Notes under the pieces: model-generated
Database searches by the model: none
What the model was told of the DNA's origin: nothing
What the model saw: the letters and a program-made list of their open reading frames with translations, nothing else
DNA from: Bacteroidia bacterium
GTDB lineage: Bacteria; Bacteroidota; Bacteroidia; B-17B0; Aurantibacillaceae
Assembly (NCBI GenBank): GCA_026003255.1
Contig: BPGX01000005.1
Span: forward strand, 123,454 to 187,453
DNA: 64,000 bases
Direction of reading: 5' to 3'
Program-made: the position numbers and the translations under genes
Part shown: positions 36,198-45,691 of the stretch, one piece after another
How positions within the stretch are numbered: the first letter of the stretch is position 1
Layout of the letters: every line of letters begins with the position of its first letter

Positions 36198-37064
36198 TCA
36201 AGCAATGTAAGATCGTAAAATTTTATTTTTAGAGAAATATTTTAATTTCATAATCGCTTTATCTTTTATCTGTCTTACTCTTTCTTTGGTTAAATTAAAC
36301 CGCTTTGCAATTTCATCTAAAGATAAAGGGTGAAAGCCGTTTAAACCATACGCCGCACTTAATATTTCTGCTTCTCTTTCAGGCAAAGATTTCAATACTC
36401 TTTCTATATCCTTTCTCAAACTTTCTTTCTCAAGTTCTTCATCAGGTCTTAACCCTTCATCTTTAGATAATAAATCCAGAAGAGTAACTCCATCATCAGT
36501 GGAAGGCAATGGTGCATCCAAACTACTGGTTCTACTATTAAACATTAAGGCCTCATTGACTTCTTCTACACTTAATCCACATTCCTCTGCTATTTCTTGT
36601 ATAGTCAAATCTCTTTCTTCTTCCTGTTCAATTTTTGAAACTATTTTATTCACTTTAGAGATATTAGAAATTCTATTCAATGGCAATCTTACAACTCTGG
36701 AATGCTCTGCAATGGCTTGCAAAATAGATTGTCGTATCCACCATACAGCATACGAAATAAATTTAAATCCTTTGGTTTCATCAAACCTTTGAGCCGCTTT
36801 AATTAACCCGATATTACCTTCTGTAATTAAATCCTGTAATGGTAGTCCTTGATTCTGATACTGCTTCGCAACAGAAATTACAAACCTTAAATTTGCCCTA
36901 ACAAGCTTATTCAACGCCTCATGATCACCTTGTTTAATTCTCTTGGCTAACTCTACTTCTTCGTGATACGTTATCATCTCTTCTTTGCTAACCTCCGCCA
37001 TATACCTTTCTAACGATGCTTCATCTCTTTGCGTAATTTTAGGTGTAATTTTTAACTGTCTCAT
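36198..37064 (-). CDS. rpoD: Primary sigma factor of the RpoD/SigA type
   Basis: 288 residues from the ATG at 37064 (MRQLKITPKITQRDEASLERY), the short form of the Bacteroidota housekeeping sigma factor. Region 1.2/2.1 starts ELAKRIKQGDHEAL, region 2 has NLRFVISVAKQYQNQGLPLQDLITEGNIGLI and FDETKGFKFISYAVWWIRQSI, region 4 has LPEREAEILSAAYGL and LDEIAKRFNLTKERVRQIKDKAI. It recognises TTTG/TAnnTTTG promoters. A second in-frame ATG at 37091 would add 9 residues. The 3-copy repeat at 37134-37190 lies just upstream. Confidence 0.96.
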   Translation of the reverse strand: MRQLKITPKITQRDEASLERYMAEVSKEEMITYHEEVELAKRIKQGDHEALNKLVRANLRFVISVAKQYQNQGLPLQDLITEGNIGLIKAAQRFDETKGFKFISYAVWWIRQSILQAIAEHSRVVRLPLNRISNISKVNKIVSKIEQEEERDLTIQEIAEECGLSVEEVNEALMFNSRTSSLDAPLPSTDDGVTLLDLLSKDEGLRPDEELEKESLRKDIERVLKSLPEREAEILSAAYGLNGFHPLSLDEIAKRFNLTKERVRQIKDKAIMKLKYFSKNKILRSYIA

Positions 37065-37133
37065 AAAACTTGTTTTGAATTTTATACGCAAATTAGATGC
37101 CCCTAGTTGGTAAAAATTACAGAAAATGTAAAA

Positions 37134-37190
37134 CTATTGAGCGAACGGGCTATTTGATTGAGTGAATGTATGCTTTTATTGAGTGAATGA
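37134..37190 (+). repeat. Three 12-bp direct repeats at exact 21-bp period
   Basis: ATTGAGCGAACG (from 37136), ATTGAGTGAATG (37157) and ATTGAGTGAATG (37178) recur every 21 bases, two helical turns. They fill the space between rpoD (minus) and the pdxA promoter (plus). This spacing suits a regulator binding the same DNA face several times. No known box comes to mind. Function inferred. Confidence 0.6.
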
Positions 37191-37213
37191 ACCTCTAAAT
37201 TTCATACATTAGT

Positions 37214-37245
37214 TTTGTAATTGCATAAATTAAAGTGTATTTTTG
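37214..37245 (+). promoter_or_regulatory. Promoter of pdxA (TTTG - 20 bp - TATTTTTG)
   Basis: TTTG at 37214-37217 and TATTTTTG at 37238-37245 match the Bacteroidota -33/-7 pair. The leader to the ATG at 37251 is nearly absent. Confidence 0.65.
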
Positions 37246-37250
37246 CCCCT

Positions 37251-38306
37251 ATGATTAAAAATAAACCCATCATTGGAATTTCACAAGGCGACATTAACGG
37301 AATAGGTCCAGAAGTGATTCTAAAATCTGTATACAACCCCGATATTCTTGAAATCTGTACCCCGGTTATTTTCAGTTCTCAAAAAACCATCACCTATTTT
37401 AGAAAAGCGCTGCATCTCAATGACTTCAATTTTCATCCCATAAAAAACTTTTCTCAATTAAATCCTAAAAAAGTCAATGTTTTTGTCTGTTATGAGGAAG
37501 AAGTCCCCATTGATTTAGGTCAACCTACATTAGAATCTGCAAAATATGCCTATATCTCCTTAGAAACCGCTGTGAATGCCCTATTATCCAAACAAATTCA
37601 CGCCCTTGTTACAGCACCAATCAATAAACAATCCATTCAAAAAATACGCCAGGAATTCAGAGGACATACTGAATACATTGCCTATAAATTAAAGGAAAAA
37701 CCTCTGATGACCTTTGTAGGCGAAGAACTTAAAATCGCCTTATTAACCATACACACACCAATTAGCTCTGTTACCAAATTTATTACTCAAGAAAATATCA
37801 TTGAAAAAATCAATATTCTAAAAAATTCCCTCATTCAGGACTTTCAAATACGAAAGCCAAAAATTGCTGTTTTAGGTCTAAATCCTCACGCCGGTGAAAA
37901 TGGCTTAATCGGTAATGAAGACAAAGAAATCATTTCTCCTGCCATTCAATCTTTTGAAAACGATAAATCCTGTCTTGTTTATGGTCCATTCTCCTCCGAT
38001 GCTTTTTTTGGAAAAAGAATGTACAAAGAATTCGATGCTGTTTTAGCAATGTATCACGACCAGGGACTTATTCCTTTCAAAATGTTGGAGTTTGAAACAG
38101 GCGTAAATTACACCGCAGGTCTTTCAGTTGTCCGAACAAGTCCAGACCACGGTACAGCTTATGACATCGCTCAAAAGTTTTGCGCCAACCACCAATCCAT
38201 GCTAAATTCAATATATCTCGCCATAGATATATTAAATAACCGCAAACTTCATAAAGAAATTACCCAAAACCCGCTAAAAATTTCTGAAAAAATTAAAGAA
38301 CAATAA
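37251..38306 (+). CDS. pdxA: 4-hydroxythreonine-4-phosphate dehydrogenase
   Basis: 351 residues from the ATG at 37251 (IKNKPIIGISQGDINGIGPEVI); a start at 37221 lies inside the promoter. The family blocks are ALVTAPINKQSIQ, GHTEYIAYKL with the metal His, LGLNPHAGENG near residue 213 and VLAMYHDQGLIPFKML near residue 265. It oxidises 4-phosphohydroxy-threonine for vitamin B6 synthesis. First gene of a run of plus-strand genes, not obviously metabolically linked. Confidence 0.96.
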   Translation: MIKNKPIIGISQGDINGIGPEVILKSVYNPDILEICTPVIFSSQKTITYFRKALHLNDFNFHPIKNFSQLNPKKVNVFVCYEEEVPIDLGQPTLESAKYAYISLETAVNALLSKQIHALVTAPINKQSIQKIRQEFRGHTEYIAYKLKEKPLMTFVGEELKIALLTIHTPISSVTKFITQENIIEKINILKNSLIQDFQIRKPKIAVLGLNPHAGENGLIGNEDKEIISPAIQSFENDKSCLVYGPFSSDAFFGKRMYKEFDAVLAMYHDQGLIPFKMLEFETGVNYTAGLSVVRTSPDHGTAYDIAQKFCANHQSMLNSIYLAIDILNNRKLHKEITQNPLKISEKIKEQ

Positions 38307-38368
38307 TCTTTACATAAAAAAACTTATCACTCATAACTATCTACCCTTAACTCAAAATTCATAAAACT

Positions 38369-39508
38369 ATGGACTTTCAACTCACCGAAGAACACTTAAT
38401 GATTCAAAAAATGGCACGGGATTTTGCTCAAAATGAGCTAAAACCCGGTGTTATTGAAAGAGATGAAAAACAACAATTTCCAGCCGAACAGGTAAAGCGA
38501 ATGGCTGAACTTGGCTTCTTAGGAATGATGGTAGACTCAAAGTATGGCGGAGCCGGATTAGATACTATCTCTTATGTGCTTGCCATGGAAGAAATATCAA
38601 AAGTTGATGCATCGTGTAGCGTCATAATGAGTGTGAATAATTCATTGGTCTGCTGGGGTCTTGAAAAATTTGGCACGGAAGAACAAAAACAAAAATACCT
38701 TATTCCACTTGCAAAAGGCGAAATCATCGGCGCTTTCTGTCTATCCGAACCAGAAGCCGGTAGCGATGCTACTTCACAAAAAACTACAGCAGAAGATAAA
38801 GGCGATTATTACCTATTAAACGGCGTCAAAAACTGGATTACTAATGGTGGGAGTGCTTCTGTCTATCTTGTGATGGCTCAAACAGACAGAGAAAAAGGAC
38901 ATAAAGGCATCAATTGTCTCATTGTTGAAAAAGGAATGGAAGGATTTACCATTGGTCCGAAAGAAAATAAAATGGGAATCCGCGCCAGCGATACACATTC
39001 TCTAATGTTCAACAATGTGAAAGTTCCAAAATCTAATAGAATAGGTGAAGAAGGTTTTGGTTTTAAATTTGCCATGAAAACATTGTCCGGCGGAAGAATT
39101 GGAATAGCAGCTCAGGCATTAGGTATTGCTTCTGGTGCTTATGAATTAGCCAAAGAATATGCCAAGCAACGAAAAGCATTTGGACAAGAAATCTATAAAC
39201 ATCAGGCCATTGCATTTAAATTAGCAGATATGGCAACTCGTATAGAAGCTGCACGGCTATTAGTATTGCGTGCTGCATGGTTAAAAGACCAAGGACTACC
39301 TTTTGACAAAGAAAGCGCTATGGCCAAACTTTTTGCTTCTGAAACAGCTATGTGGGTTACAACAGAAGCCGTTCAAATCCACGGTGGCTATGGTTATGTT
39401 AAAGAATACCACGTAGAACGTTTAATGCGTGATGCCAAAATCACTCAAATCTACGAGGGCACATCCGAAGTTCAAAGAATCGTGATTTCAAGGGCTATCA
39501 CTCAATAA
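38369..39508 (+). CDS. Acyl-CoA dehydrogenase
   Basis: 379 residues with an FAD flavoprotein fold. Signatures: [13 protein letters not shown] near residue 127, the FAD loop WITNGG near residue 155, [17 protein letters not shown] near residue 234, the catalytic-Glu region ([16 protein letters not shown]) near residue 357. It begins beta-oxidation by oxidising acyl-CoA to enoyl-CoA. The short-chain-type ending [16 protein letters not shown] suits butyryl/isovaleryl-like substrates, but the chain length is not shown. A short AACTC-type repeat precedes the start. Confidence 0.95.
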   Translation: MDFQLTEEHLMIQKMARDFAQNELKPGVIERDEKQQFPAEQVKRMAELGFLGMMVDSKYGGAGLDTISYVLAMEEISKVDASCSVIMSVNNSLVCWGLEKFGTEEQKQKYLIPLAKGEIIGAFCLSEPEAGSDATSQKTTAEDKGDYYLLNGVKNWITNGGSASVYLVMAQTDREKGHKGINCLIVEKGMEGFTIGPKENKMGIRASDTHSLMFNNVKVPKSNRIGEEGFGFKFAMKTLSGGRIGIAAQALGIASGAYELAKEYAKQRKAFGQEIYKHQAIAFKLADMATRIEAARLLVLRAAWLKDQGLPFDKESAMAKLFASETAMWVTTEAVQIHGGYGYVKEYHVERLMRDAKITQIYEGTSEVQRIVISRAITQ

Positions 39509-39524
39509 CCCCAAAAACATATCT

Positions 39525-40629
39525 ATGTTCTCATACGATAACATTAAAGAATTGGTGGAAAGAGCAGGCGCTCTGGGGAGGTTTCTTTGACAAGGCCAGA
39601 TTAAAACTTCAAATTACAGAACTGGAAGAAAAAACTTCTGCTCCCGACTTATGGAACAATCCTTCCAGGGCAAAACAATTGCTCAAAGAATTAGAACTAC
39701 ATAAAGACAAACTGCAAAGTTTGGAAAAAGTTGAATCGGCTGTATCCGACCTTCAGGTCATGTATGATTTCTACAAAGAAGGTGAAATAGACGAAAAATC
39801 TCTTTCGGAAGAGTATGAAAAGGTAAAAGATTTAATTGAAGAATTTGAAATTAAAAACACACTTACCGAACAAGAAGATACACTTTCGTGTATTCTTCAA
39901 ATTAATGCAGGAGCAGGAGGAACAGAAAGTTGCGACTGGGCTTCCATGTTATTGAGGATGTACGAAATGTGGGCTAATAAACATAATTACAAAGTAACCG
40001 AATTAGATATTAACCCCGGAGATGTAGCTGGTATTAAATCTGCTTCCATTCAAATAGATGGACCTTATGCTTACGGCTTATTAAAATCTGAAAACGGCGT
40101 TCATCGGTTAGTTCGAATCAGTCCCTTTGATGCTAATGCCAAAAGACATACCTCATTTGCCTCTGTATTTGTTTATCCGGTAATAGATGATACAATTGAT
40201 ATTCAGATTCACCCCAATGACATTGAAATTACGACTTCACGCAGCGGTGGAGCAGGAGGACAAAATGTCAACAAGGTAGAAACCAAAGTACAAATCTATC
40301 ACAAACCAACTGGTATTACCGTTGTTTGTCAGGTTGAAAGAACACAATTAGCTAACAGAGAAAGAGCCATGCAAATGTTAAAGTCACAACTCTATGAATT
40401 GGAAATGCGCAAACGAAATGAAGCAAGAGAAAAATTGGAAAGTTCAAAAATGAAAATTGAATGGGGCTCACAAATCAGAAGTTATGTACTTCATCCTTAC
40501 AAAATGGTCAACGACCACCGTACAGAATTGAAAATAACAGATGCCGATGCCGTCCTTAATGGCGAAATAGACCCATTCATTAAAGCATTCTTACTTCAAA
40601 AACTTAAAGAAAAAAATACTACCTCTTAA
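39525..40629 (+). CDS. prfB: Peptide chain release factor 2, with programmed +1 frameshift
   Basis: The first 21 codons (ATG at 39525) end at an in-frame TGA (39588-39590); translation continues +1 at GAC (39589) for 346 more residues, total 367, the usual RF2 length. In the second part the anticodon-like SPF tripeptide ([12 protein letters not shown]) and the GGQ motif ([16 protein letters not shown]) are present. It releases peptides at UGA and UAA. The frameshift is the known RF2 autoregulation and is not a defect, unlike others in this window. Confidence 0.97.
39576..39591 (+). promoter_or_regulatory. RF2 programmed frameshift site
   Basis: GGGGAGG, a Shine-Dalgarno-like stretch, is followed by TTT CTT TGA C. 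The SD-like motif, slippery CTT and weak UGA-C stop are the classical RF2 elements. Confidence 0.93.
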
Positions 40630-40652
40630 TTTTTTGTTTTAAAATAACAACC

Positions 40653-41471
40653 ATGAATAAAATAGAATTAATCAACACTGCTTTTGATAATAAAAATTTA
40701 CTTAAAGAGGAGAATGTGCGTCAAGCAATATTAGAAACGATTGATAAACTTGATAAAGGACTGTTAAGAGTAGCAGAATATCAGGAAGATACAGATAAAT
40801 GGGTTGTTAACGAATGGATTAAAAAGGCAATATTATTGTATTTTCAAATATTAGAAAACAAAAGCATTATAGCCGGTGATTTAAATTTTTATGATAAAAT
40901 TCTTCCTAAAAAAAATTATGATCAACTTGGTGTAAGATGTGTACCACCTGCTATTGCCCGATATGGTAGTTTCATAGCACCCGGTGTAATATTAATGCCA
41001 TCTTATGTGAACATTGGAGCGTATGTAGATTCAGGCACAATGGTAGATACATGGGCCACAGTCGGAAGTTGTGCTCAAATTGGAAAAAATGTACATCTCA
41101 GTGGTGGTGTAGGAATTGGTGGCGTTTTAGAACCACCTCAAGCACAGCCCGTTATCATAGAAGATGGAGCATTCATCGGTTCACGCTGTATCATTGTTGA
41201 AGGTGTACGAATCGGAAAAGAAGCCGTGCTAGGTGCAAATGTTGTGATAACTCAATCTACCAAAATAATCGATGTTTCAGGCAATGAACCAATTGAATAC
41301 AAAGCTTATGTCCCCCAAAGAAGTGTTGTAATTCCCGGTTCATATCCCAAAAAATTTCCTGCAGGTGAATACTCCGTATCTTGCGCTCTAATCATTGGTA
41401 AACGTAAAGAAAGCACCGATCTTAAAACATCTCTTAATCAAGCATTGCGAGAATACAATATCTCTGTTTAA
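40653..41471 (+). CDS. dapD: 2,3,4,5-tetrahydropyridine-2,6-dicarboxylate N-succinyltransferase
   Basis: 272 residues. An N-terminal helical domain precedes a left-handed parallel beta helix with hexapeptide repeats, in which GVILMPSYVNIGAYVDSGTMVDTWATVGSCAQIG is typical and GGVGIGGVLEPPQAQPVIIED marks DapD. It adds succinyl from succinyl-CoA in lysine and diaminopimelate synthesis. The stop overlaps the glycosyltransferase start by one base (TAATG). Confidence 0.97.
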   Translation: MNKIELINTAFDNKNLLKEENVRQAILETIDKLDKGLLRVAEYQEDTDKWVVNEWIKKAILLYFQILENKSIIAGDLNFYDKILPKKNYDQLGVRCVPPAIARYGSFIAPGVILMPSYVNIGAYVDSGTMVDTWATVGSCAQIGKNVHLSGGVGIGGVLEPPQAQPVIIEDGAFIGSRCIIVEGVRIGKEAVLGANVVITQSTKIIDVSGNEPIEYKAYVPQRSVVIPGSYPKKFPAGEYSVSCALIIGKRKESTDLKTSLNQALREYNISV

Positions 41472-42445
41472 TGAATTTATCTTTTAAAAAGATATTAGTA
41501 ATACAAACTGCTTTTATTGGTGATACCATCCTAGCTACATCGGTTGCAGAAGAATTGCATGAGTTTTTTCCACAATCTGAAATATTTTTACTTGTAAGAA
41601 AAGGTAATCACGCCCTATTTGAAAACCATCCTTTTCTACAAATTTTAACCCACGATAAAACCCATAAGTTTTCTTCGCTTTTTAATCTTTTCAAAAATAT
41701 TCGTAAAGAAAAATTTGATGTAGTTGTCAATTTGCATCGCTACACTTCCTCTCATCTGCTGACAATCCTATCAGGCGCACGAGTAAAATTAGGTTATTCT
41801 TCAATTTTCAAAATGTTTTACACCCACACTATTCAGCATAATTTTCAAAAAGGTCTACACGAAATTCATCGCTATCATTCTATTATCCAACCACTCACAC
41901 ATTCTGAAAAAATTTTTCTCCCTAAAATTTATCCTCCTCAAAATTTACCTGATAATTTTTTCTCTGAAAAAGAATATATTTGTCTTTTCCCCGGATCATT
42001 ATGGCCAACAAAACAATTACCACCCACTAAATGGATAGAACTCATCCATAAGATTCCTGACAAATTCAATATCTTCCTGTGTGGTTCAAAAGAGGACAAT
42101 AATTTATGCGAATACATTAAAGTCAAATCTCAACATCCCAATGTTACCAACATTGCAGGAATGTTTTCTCTTCTTGAAACAGCAAGCATTGTGCAAAAGG
42201 CGAAAAGAGTTTTTGTCAATGATAGCGCACCCTTACATATTGCTTCAGCGTTGAATATTCCGGTTACAGCTTTTTTTTGCAGCACTGTAACGAACTTTGG
42301 TTTTTTTCCATTATCCGATGATGCTCAAGTTATTGAAGTTGAAAATTTAGATTGTCGTCCATGCGGCATTCATGGTCACAAACAATGTCCAAGAGGGCAC
42401 TTCCGTTGTGGATTAGAAATTTCATTAGATGAAATTAAAATTTGA
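41471..42445 (+). CDS. Glycosyltransferase family 9 (heptosyltransferase-like)
   Basis: 324 residues with a GT-B fold. N-terminal ILVIQTAFIGDTILATSVAEEL (the GT9 GD motif) and C-terminal ICLFPGSLWPTKQLPPTKW plus FVNDSAPLHIASALNIPVTAFF near residue 253, typical of ADP-heptose:LPS transferases. The end has a cysteine cluster (CRPCGIHGHKQCPRGHFRCG). It probably adds a sugar to lipopolysaccharide or lipooligosaccharide on the inner-membrane face. Translationally coupled to dapD. Confidence 0.92.
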   Translation: MNLSFKKILVIQTAFIGDTILATSVAEELHEFFPQSEIFLLVRKGNHALFENHPFLQILTHDKTHKFSSLFNLFKNIRKEKFDVVVNLHRYTSSHLLTILSGARVKLGYSSIFKMFYTHTIQHNFQKGLHEIHRYHSIIQPLTHSEKIFLPKIYPPQNLPDNFFSEKEYICLFPGSLWPTKQLPPTKWIELIHKIPDKFNIFLCGSKEDNNLCEYIKVKSQHPNVTNIAGMFSLLETASIVQKAKRVFVNDSAPLHIASALNIPVTAFFCSTVTNFGFFPLSDDAQVIEVENLDCRPCGIHGHKQCPRGHFRCGLEISLDEIKI

Positions 42446-42450
42446 ATACA

Positions 42451-43110
42451 ATGAGAAATATTCTTTTAAGTTTTCTTCTAATTTTCATTATCTCCTGTGC
42501 ACCTTCTAGATTTGTCAAGCCCTTACAAAAAAACGAACAAACATTATCTTTAAGTTTTGGCGGTCCACTTATCAACTTCAATAAAATTCCAATGCCCATT
42601 CCTTTGTCCACTTTATGCTATGCTTATGGAATTACCAATCAAACGACCTCATTTGGAAGTATTCACACTACCTCTTTACTATTCGGTAATTTTCAAACAG
42701 ATTTAGGAATCGTTCAATCTTTACGAAAAAACGACAGTATTTGGGGGATTTCAATATCTCCAGCATTTCAAATAATTTACAACTTTAGAAATAAAACTGG
42801 TTTTAAAATTTGGCCGTCGTTAGAAGCTAATGTCTATTACAAACTTCCAAATAGCACTAACTATCTGTATTTGGGAAATTCAAATTGGATGGAATTTTCA
42901 AAATATAAAGCACATGGAGAAAAACAAAACACACTTGTTTTGCCTGATATTCATCTGGGCTGGTTGACCAACTCCAAAAAATGGAATCATCAAATAGAAA
43001 TAAAATATATTGCTCCGGGAATCAATAATCTACCTAACGTTGTTCCCTATATTGGCATCAATCACAAAGGAACGTTGGGAATTTATTATAACATCACATT
43101 CAAATTTTAA
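42451..43110 (+). CDS. Lipoprotein, probable outer-membrane protein
   Basis: I use the ATG at 42451; the TTG at 42442 would also be in frame. The start gives a lipoprotein signal (MRNILLSFLLIFIISCAP, lipobox cysteine at residue 16). The mature part is beta-strand-like, with short alternating hydrophobic blocks (SLSFGGPLINFNKIPMPIP, WGISISPAFQIIYNF, IKYIAPGINNLPNVV) and ends in an aromatic strand YNITFKF, as in outer-membrane barrels. Function unknown. 5 bases before the alpha/beta hydrolase gene. Confidence 0.75.
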   Translation: MRNILLSFLLIFIISCAPSRFVKPLQKNEQTLSLSFGGPLINFNKIPMPIPLSTLCYAYGITNQTTSFGSIHTTSLLFGNFQTDLGIVQSLRKNDSIWGISISPAFQIIYNFRNKTGFKIWPSLEANVYYKLPNSTNYLYLGNSNWMEFSKYKAHGEKQNTLVLPDIHLGWLTNSKKWNHQIEIKYIAPGINNLPNVVPYIGINHKGTLGIYYNITFKF

Positions 43111-43115
43111 TCACC

Positions 43116-43997
43116 ATGAGAAAATACTTCTTACTTATAGTTATTATTTCTTTACTTCACCATTCATGTCTAAAATTAGATAACCAACTTTTTAATAATC
43201 AAAAAATTACTGAATATAAATTGGATAATTACACGGGCGAACAAGATTTTGTATTAGATGCTTCTTACAACATTCCTTCGCATCTGATAAACCTCCTCAC
43301 CATTCGTTCTGGTAACTACAATATCAAAGCTATTTACATTGGCGACATTAATAAAATTTCTACCGATACAATCATCGTATATTGTCACGGAAATAAGTGG
43401 CACATGGATTTTTATTGGCAAAGAGCAAAACTATTGGCACACGTTAATGGTAAAAATCGTTATGGTGTTATGATGATGGATTATCGTGGTTTCGGGCTGA
43501 GCGAAGGAAAACCCACTGAGGAAGGATTGTATGAAGATGTTGATGCTTGCTTAAATTGGCTAAAAAACAAAGGTCTTACTGACAATCGGCTGATTATTTA
43601 TGGTTTTAGTTTAGGAAGTGCTCCTGCTACGAAATTATCTGCTGAACCCCGTAGTTTAAAACCTTCTAAACTTATATTAGAAGCTCCATTTGCCAGCGCG
43701 GCAGTTATGGTACAAGATGGTACTCAACTCAATATGCCTGCCGATTATTTTACGAATCTTAAAATCAATAATGCCGACTTAATCAAAAAAGTCCATCAAC
43801 CTTTATTATGGATTCATGGCACAAAGGATAATTTTTTGAATTATAAAACACATGGTGAAGTAATTTACAAAAATCATTCTGGACTCTTTAAAGAATATTA
43901 CCTCGTAAATGATGCTGACCACGGCGAAGTGCCATTAAAAATGGGATTCTCAAATTATTTAAATACCATCGGAAAATTTATTCGTAGAACAAATTAG
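43116..43997 (+). CDS. Alpha/beta hydrolase lipoprotein
   Basis: 293 residues with a lipoprotein signal (MRKYFLLIVIISLLHHSCLK). The hydrolase core is visible: TIIVYCHGNKWHMDFYW (oxyanion loop HGN), MMDYRGFGLSEG, the nucleophile elbow IIYGFSLGSAPATK near residue 166, WIHGTKDNFLN near residue 232 (acid), and DADHGEVP near residue 270 (His). It resembles BAAT/serine aminopeptidase-like hydrolases. Surface- or periplasm-anchored; substrate unknown. In a run with the preceding lipoprotein gene. Confidence 0.88.
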   Translation: MRKYFLLIVIISLLHHSCLKLDNQLFNNQKITEYKLDNYTGEQDFVLDASYNIPSHLINLLTIRSGNYNIKAIYIGDINKISTDTIIVYCHGNKWHMDFYWQRAKLLAHVNGKNRYGVMMMDYRGFGLSEGKPTEEGLYEDVDACLNWLKNKGLTDNRLIIYGFSLGSAPATKLSAEPRSLKPSKLILEAPFASAAVMVQDGTQLNMPADYFTNLKINNADLIKKVHQPLLWIHGTKDNFLNYKTHGEVIYKNHSGLFKEYYLVNDADHGEVPLKMGFSNYLNTIGKFIRRTN

Positions 43998-44033
43998 AAA
44001 TTATTAACCTATACTCAATAGCAAATTTTTTTG

Positions 44034-44041
44034 TAACTTTG
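44034..44041 (+). promoter_or_regulatory. Bacteroidota -7 element TAACTTTG
   Basis: TAACTTTG, identical to the element at 4961-4968, ends 7 bases before the ATG at 44049. Confidence 0.55.
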
Positions 44042-44048
44042 TGATGTT

Positions 44049-44795
44049 ATGAAACTTGCGATTAAATTATTTGTTTTGTTATTTCCCATATTGGCTTTTT
44101 CACAAAGTGCTCTGGATGTAATTGAAAGTGGACAGGATTTAAATGTGTTATACCGCAATGAACATTCGTTTAATATCTTCTTAAACACACGTGGATGGGG
44201 CTTTGGTTATAGAAGAGGAAAGCACATTACTGGCAGAATAAAAGGACTTTTTGAAATTGAAGGCGCTTATCTAAAACATCCTAAAGAAGTTAAATTGCGT
44301 GGCAATGCTGAAAATAAGGTTTCTTTTGTGTACGGTAAATTAAATTCTATAATGATTTTAAGAAGTGGAATTGGTACTCAACATACTATCTTTAAAAGGA
44401 ACGACCGAAAAGCTGTAGAAATCAGAGCCACTTACTTTTTAGAAGGGAATTTGTCATTTGCTAAACCTTATTATGTTCAAATAGTTGGAGAAGGTGGATT
44501 CAGAAATACACAAATTGTAAAATACGACCCTCAAAAAATTACCTCAATTGATAGCATTGTAGGTCGTGGATCTTTTTTATATGGATTTGATGAAATCAAA
44601 ATTTATCCAGCCATAACGGCTAAATTTCTGATGAGTATAGAATATGCAAATGTGTCTTACAAAATAAAAGCCATTGAAGTTGGTATTATTGGTGATTTCT
44701 ATCCCAGAGCACTTCCTATTATGGCTCAAAATCCGGCTGAAAATTATATTATCACATTACAACTTGGTTTTGTTTTTGGTAAAAAATGGTTTTAA
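44049..44795 (+). CDS. Exported hypothetical protein, probable outer-membrane barrel
   Basis: 248 residues with signal peptide MKLAIKLFVLLFPILAFSQ. The rest reads as beta strands with aromatic girdle residues (HSFNIFLNTRGWGFGYRRGKHITG, SFVYGKLNSIMILRSGIGTQ) and ends NYIITLQLGFVFGKKWF with a terminal aromatic residue, as in BAM-inserted barrels. Members with this plan occur widely in Bacteroidota without known function. 10 bases before lipA. Confidence 0.75.
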   Translation: MKLAIKLFVLLFPILAFSQSALDVIESGQDLNVLYRNEHSFNIFLNTRGWGFGYRRGKHITGRIKGLFEIEGAYLKHPKEVKLRGNAENKVSFVYGKLNSIMILRSGIGTQHTIFKRNDRKAVEIRATYFLEGNLSFAKPYYVQIVGEGGFRNTQIVKYDPQKITSIDSIVGRGSFLYGFDEIKIYPAITAKFLMSIEYANVSYKIKAIEVGIIGDFYPRALPIMAQNPAENYIITLQLGFVFGKKWF

Positions 44796-44805
44796 AAATT
44801 GATGT

Positions 44806-45681
44806 ATGGAAACTACTGTTGCAACTCAAAGCGATAAACCTAAATATAAAAAACCCGAATGGCTAAAAGTAAAATTACCATTAGGAGAAAATTATCTTAA
44901 GGTCCGCGAAATTGTTGACAAACACAAATTGCACACTATTTGTCAAAGTGGTAATTGTCCTAACATGGGAGAATGCTGGGGCGCTGGTACTGCTACCTTT
45001 ATGATTTTAGGAAATATCTGTACTCGTTCCTGCGGCTTTTGTGCTGTTGCTACTGGTAGACCTCTTCCTGTTGATTGGGACGAACCAATGCGTGTTGCTC
45101 GATCCGTAAAATTAATGGGTGTTAAACATTGTGTCATCACTTCTGTTGACCGTGATGATTTGAAAGACGGTGGGTCTATAATATGGGCAGAAACTATTAA
45201 AGCCATTCGTGAAATATCTCCTGAAACTAAGTTTGAATGCCTTATTCCCGACTTTCAAGGGAAATGGGAAAATATTAAACGTATTGTAGATGCAAAGCCC
45301 GACATCGTTTCTCACAACATTGAAACGGTGAGACGACTTACCAAACAAGTTCGTATTCAAGCAAAATACGAAAGAAGTTTAGAAGTACTCCGCATACTCA
45401 AAGAAGCCGGTATGCGCACGAAATCCGGTTTTATGGTAGGGCTCGGAGAAACAGTGGATGAAATTTATGAAACCATTGACGACCTTGCATCGGTAAAAGT
45501 AGATGTCATTACGATTGGTCAATATCTTCAACCAACTGCTAAACACTTACCTGTTGCCAGATTTGTACATCCCGATGAATTCAAAGCATTCAAAGAATAC
45601 GCATTGAAAAAAGGATTTAAACATGTAGAAAGTGGTCCGCTCGTTCGTTCTTCCTATCATGCAGAAAAGCATGTAGAATAA
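44806..45681 (+). CDS. lipA: Lipoyl synthase
   Basis: 291 residues, radical SAM enzyme inserting sulfur into octanoyl groups on lipoyl domains. The N-terminal auxiliary cluster ligands are [12 protein letters not shown], the SAM cluster motif is CTRSCGFC near residue 72, and the RSSYHAEK end contributes the Ser ligand. It supports pyruvate and 2-oxoglutarate dehydrogenases, consistent with icd nearby on the chromosome. No lipB is adjacent. Confidence 0.97.
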   Translation: METTVATQSDKPKYKKPEWLKVKLPLGENYLKVREIVDKHKLHTICQSGNCPNMGECWGAGTATFMILGNICTRSCGFCAVATGRPLPVDWDEPMRVARSVKLMGVKHCVITSVDRDDLKDGGSIIWAETIKAIREISPETKFECLIPDFQGKWENIKRIVDAKPDIVSHNIETVRRLTKQVRIQAKYERSLEVLRILKEAGMRTKSGFMVGLGETVDEIYETIDDLASVKVDVITIGQYLQPTAKHLPVARFVHPDEFKAFKEYALKKGFKHVESGPLVRSSYHAEKHVE

Positions 45682-45691
45682 AAGATATTTT

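Noticed and set aside
37134..37190. Short CRISPR or origin iterons
   Set aside because: Only three 12-bp copies without spacers of defined type, next to housekeeping genes, and no dnaA or replication gene is nearby.
39525..39590. prfB as a pseudogene or truncated gene
   Set aside because: The in-frame TGA is part of the classical RF2 frameshift signal, with SD-like sequence and C after the stop.
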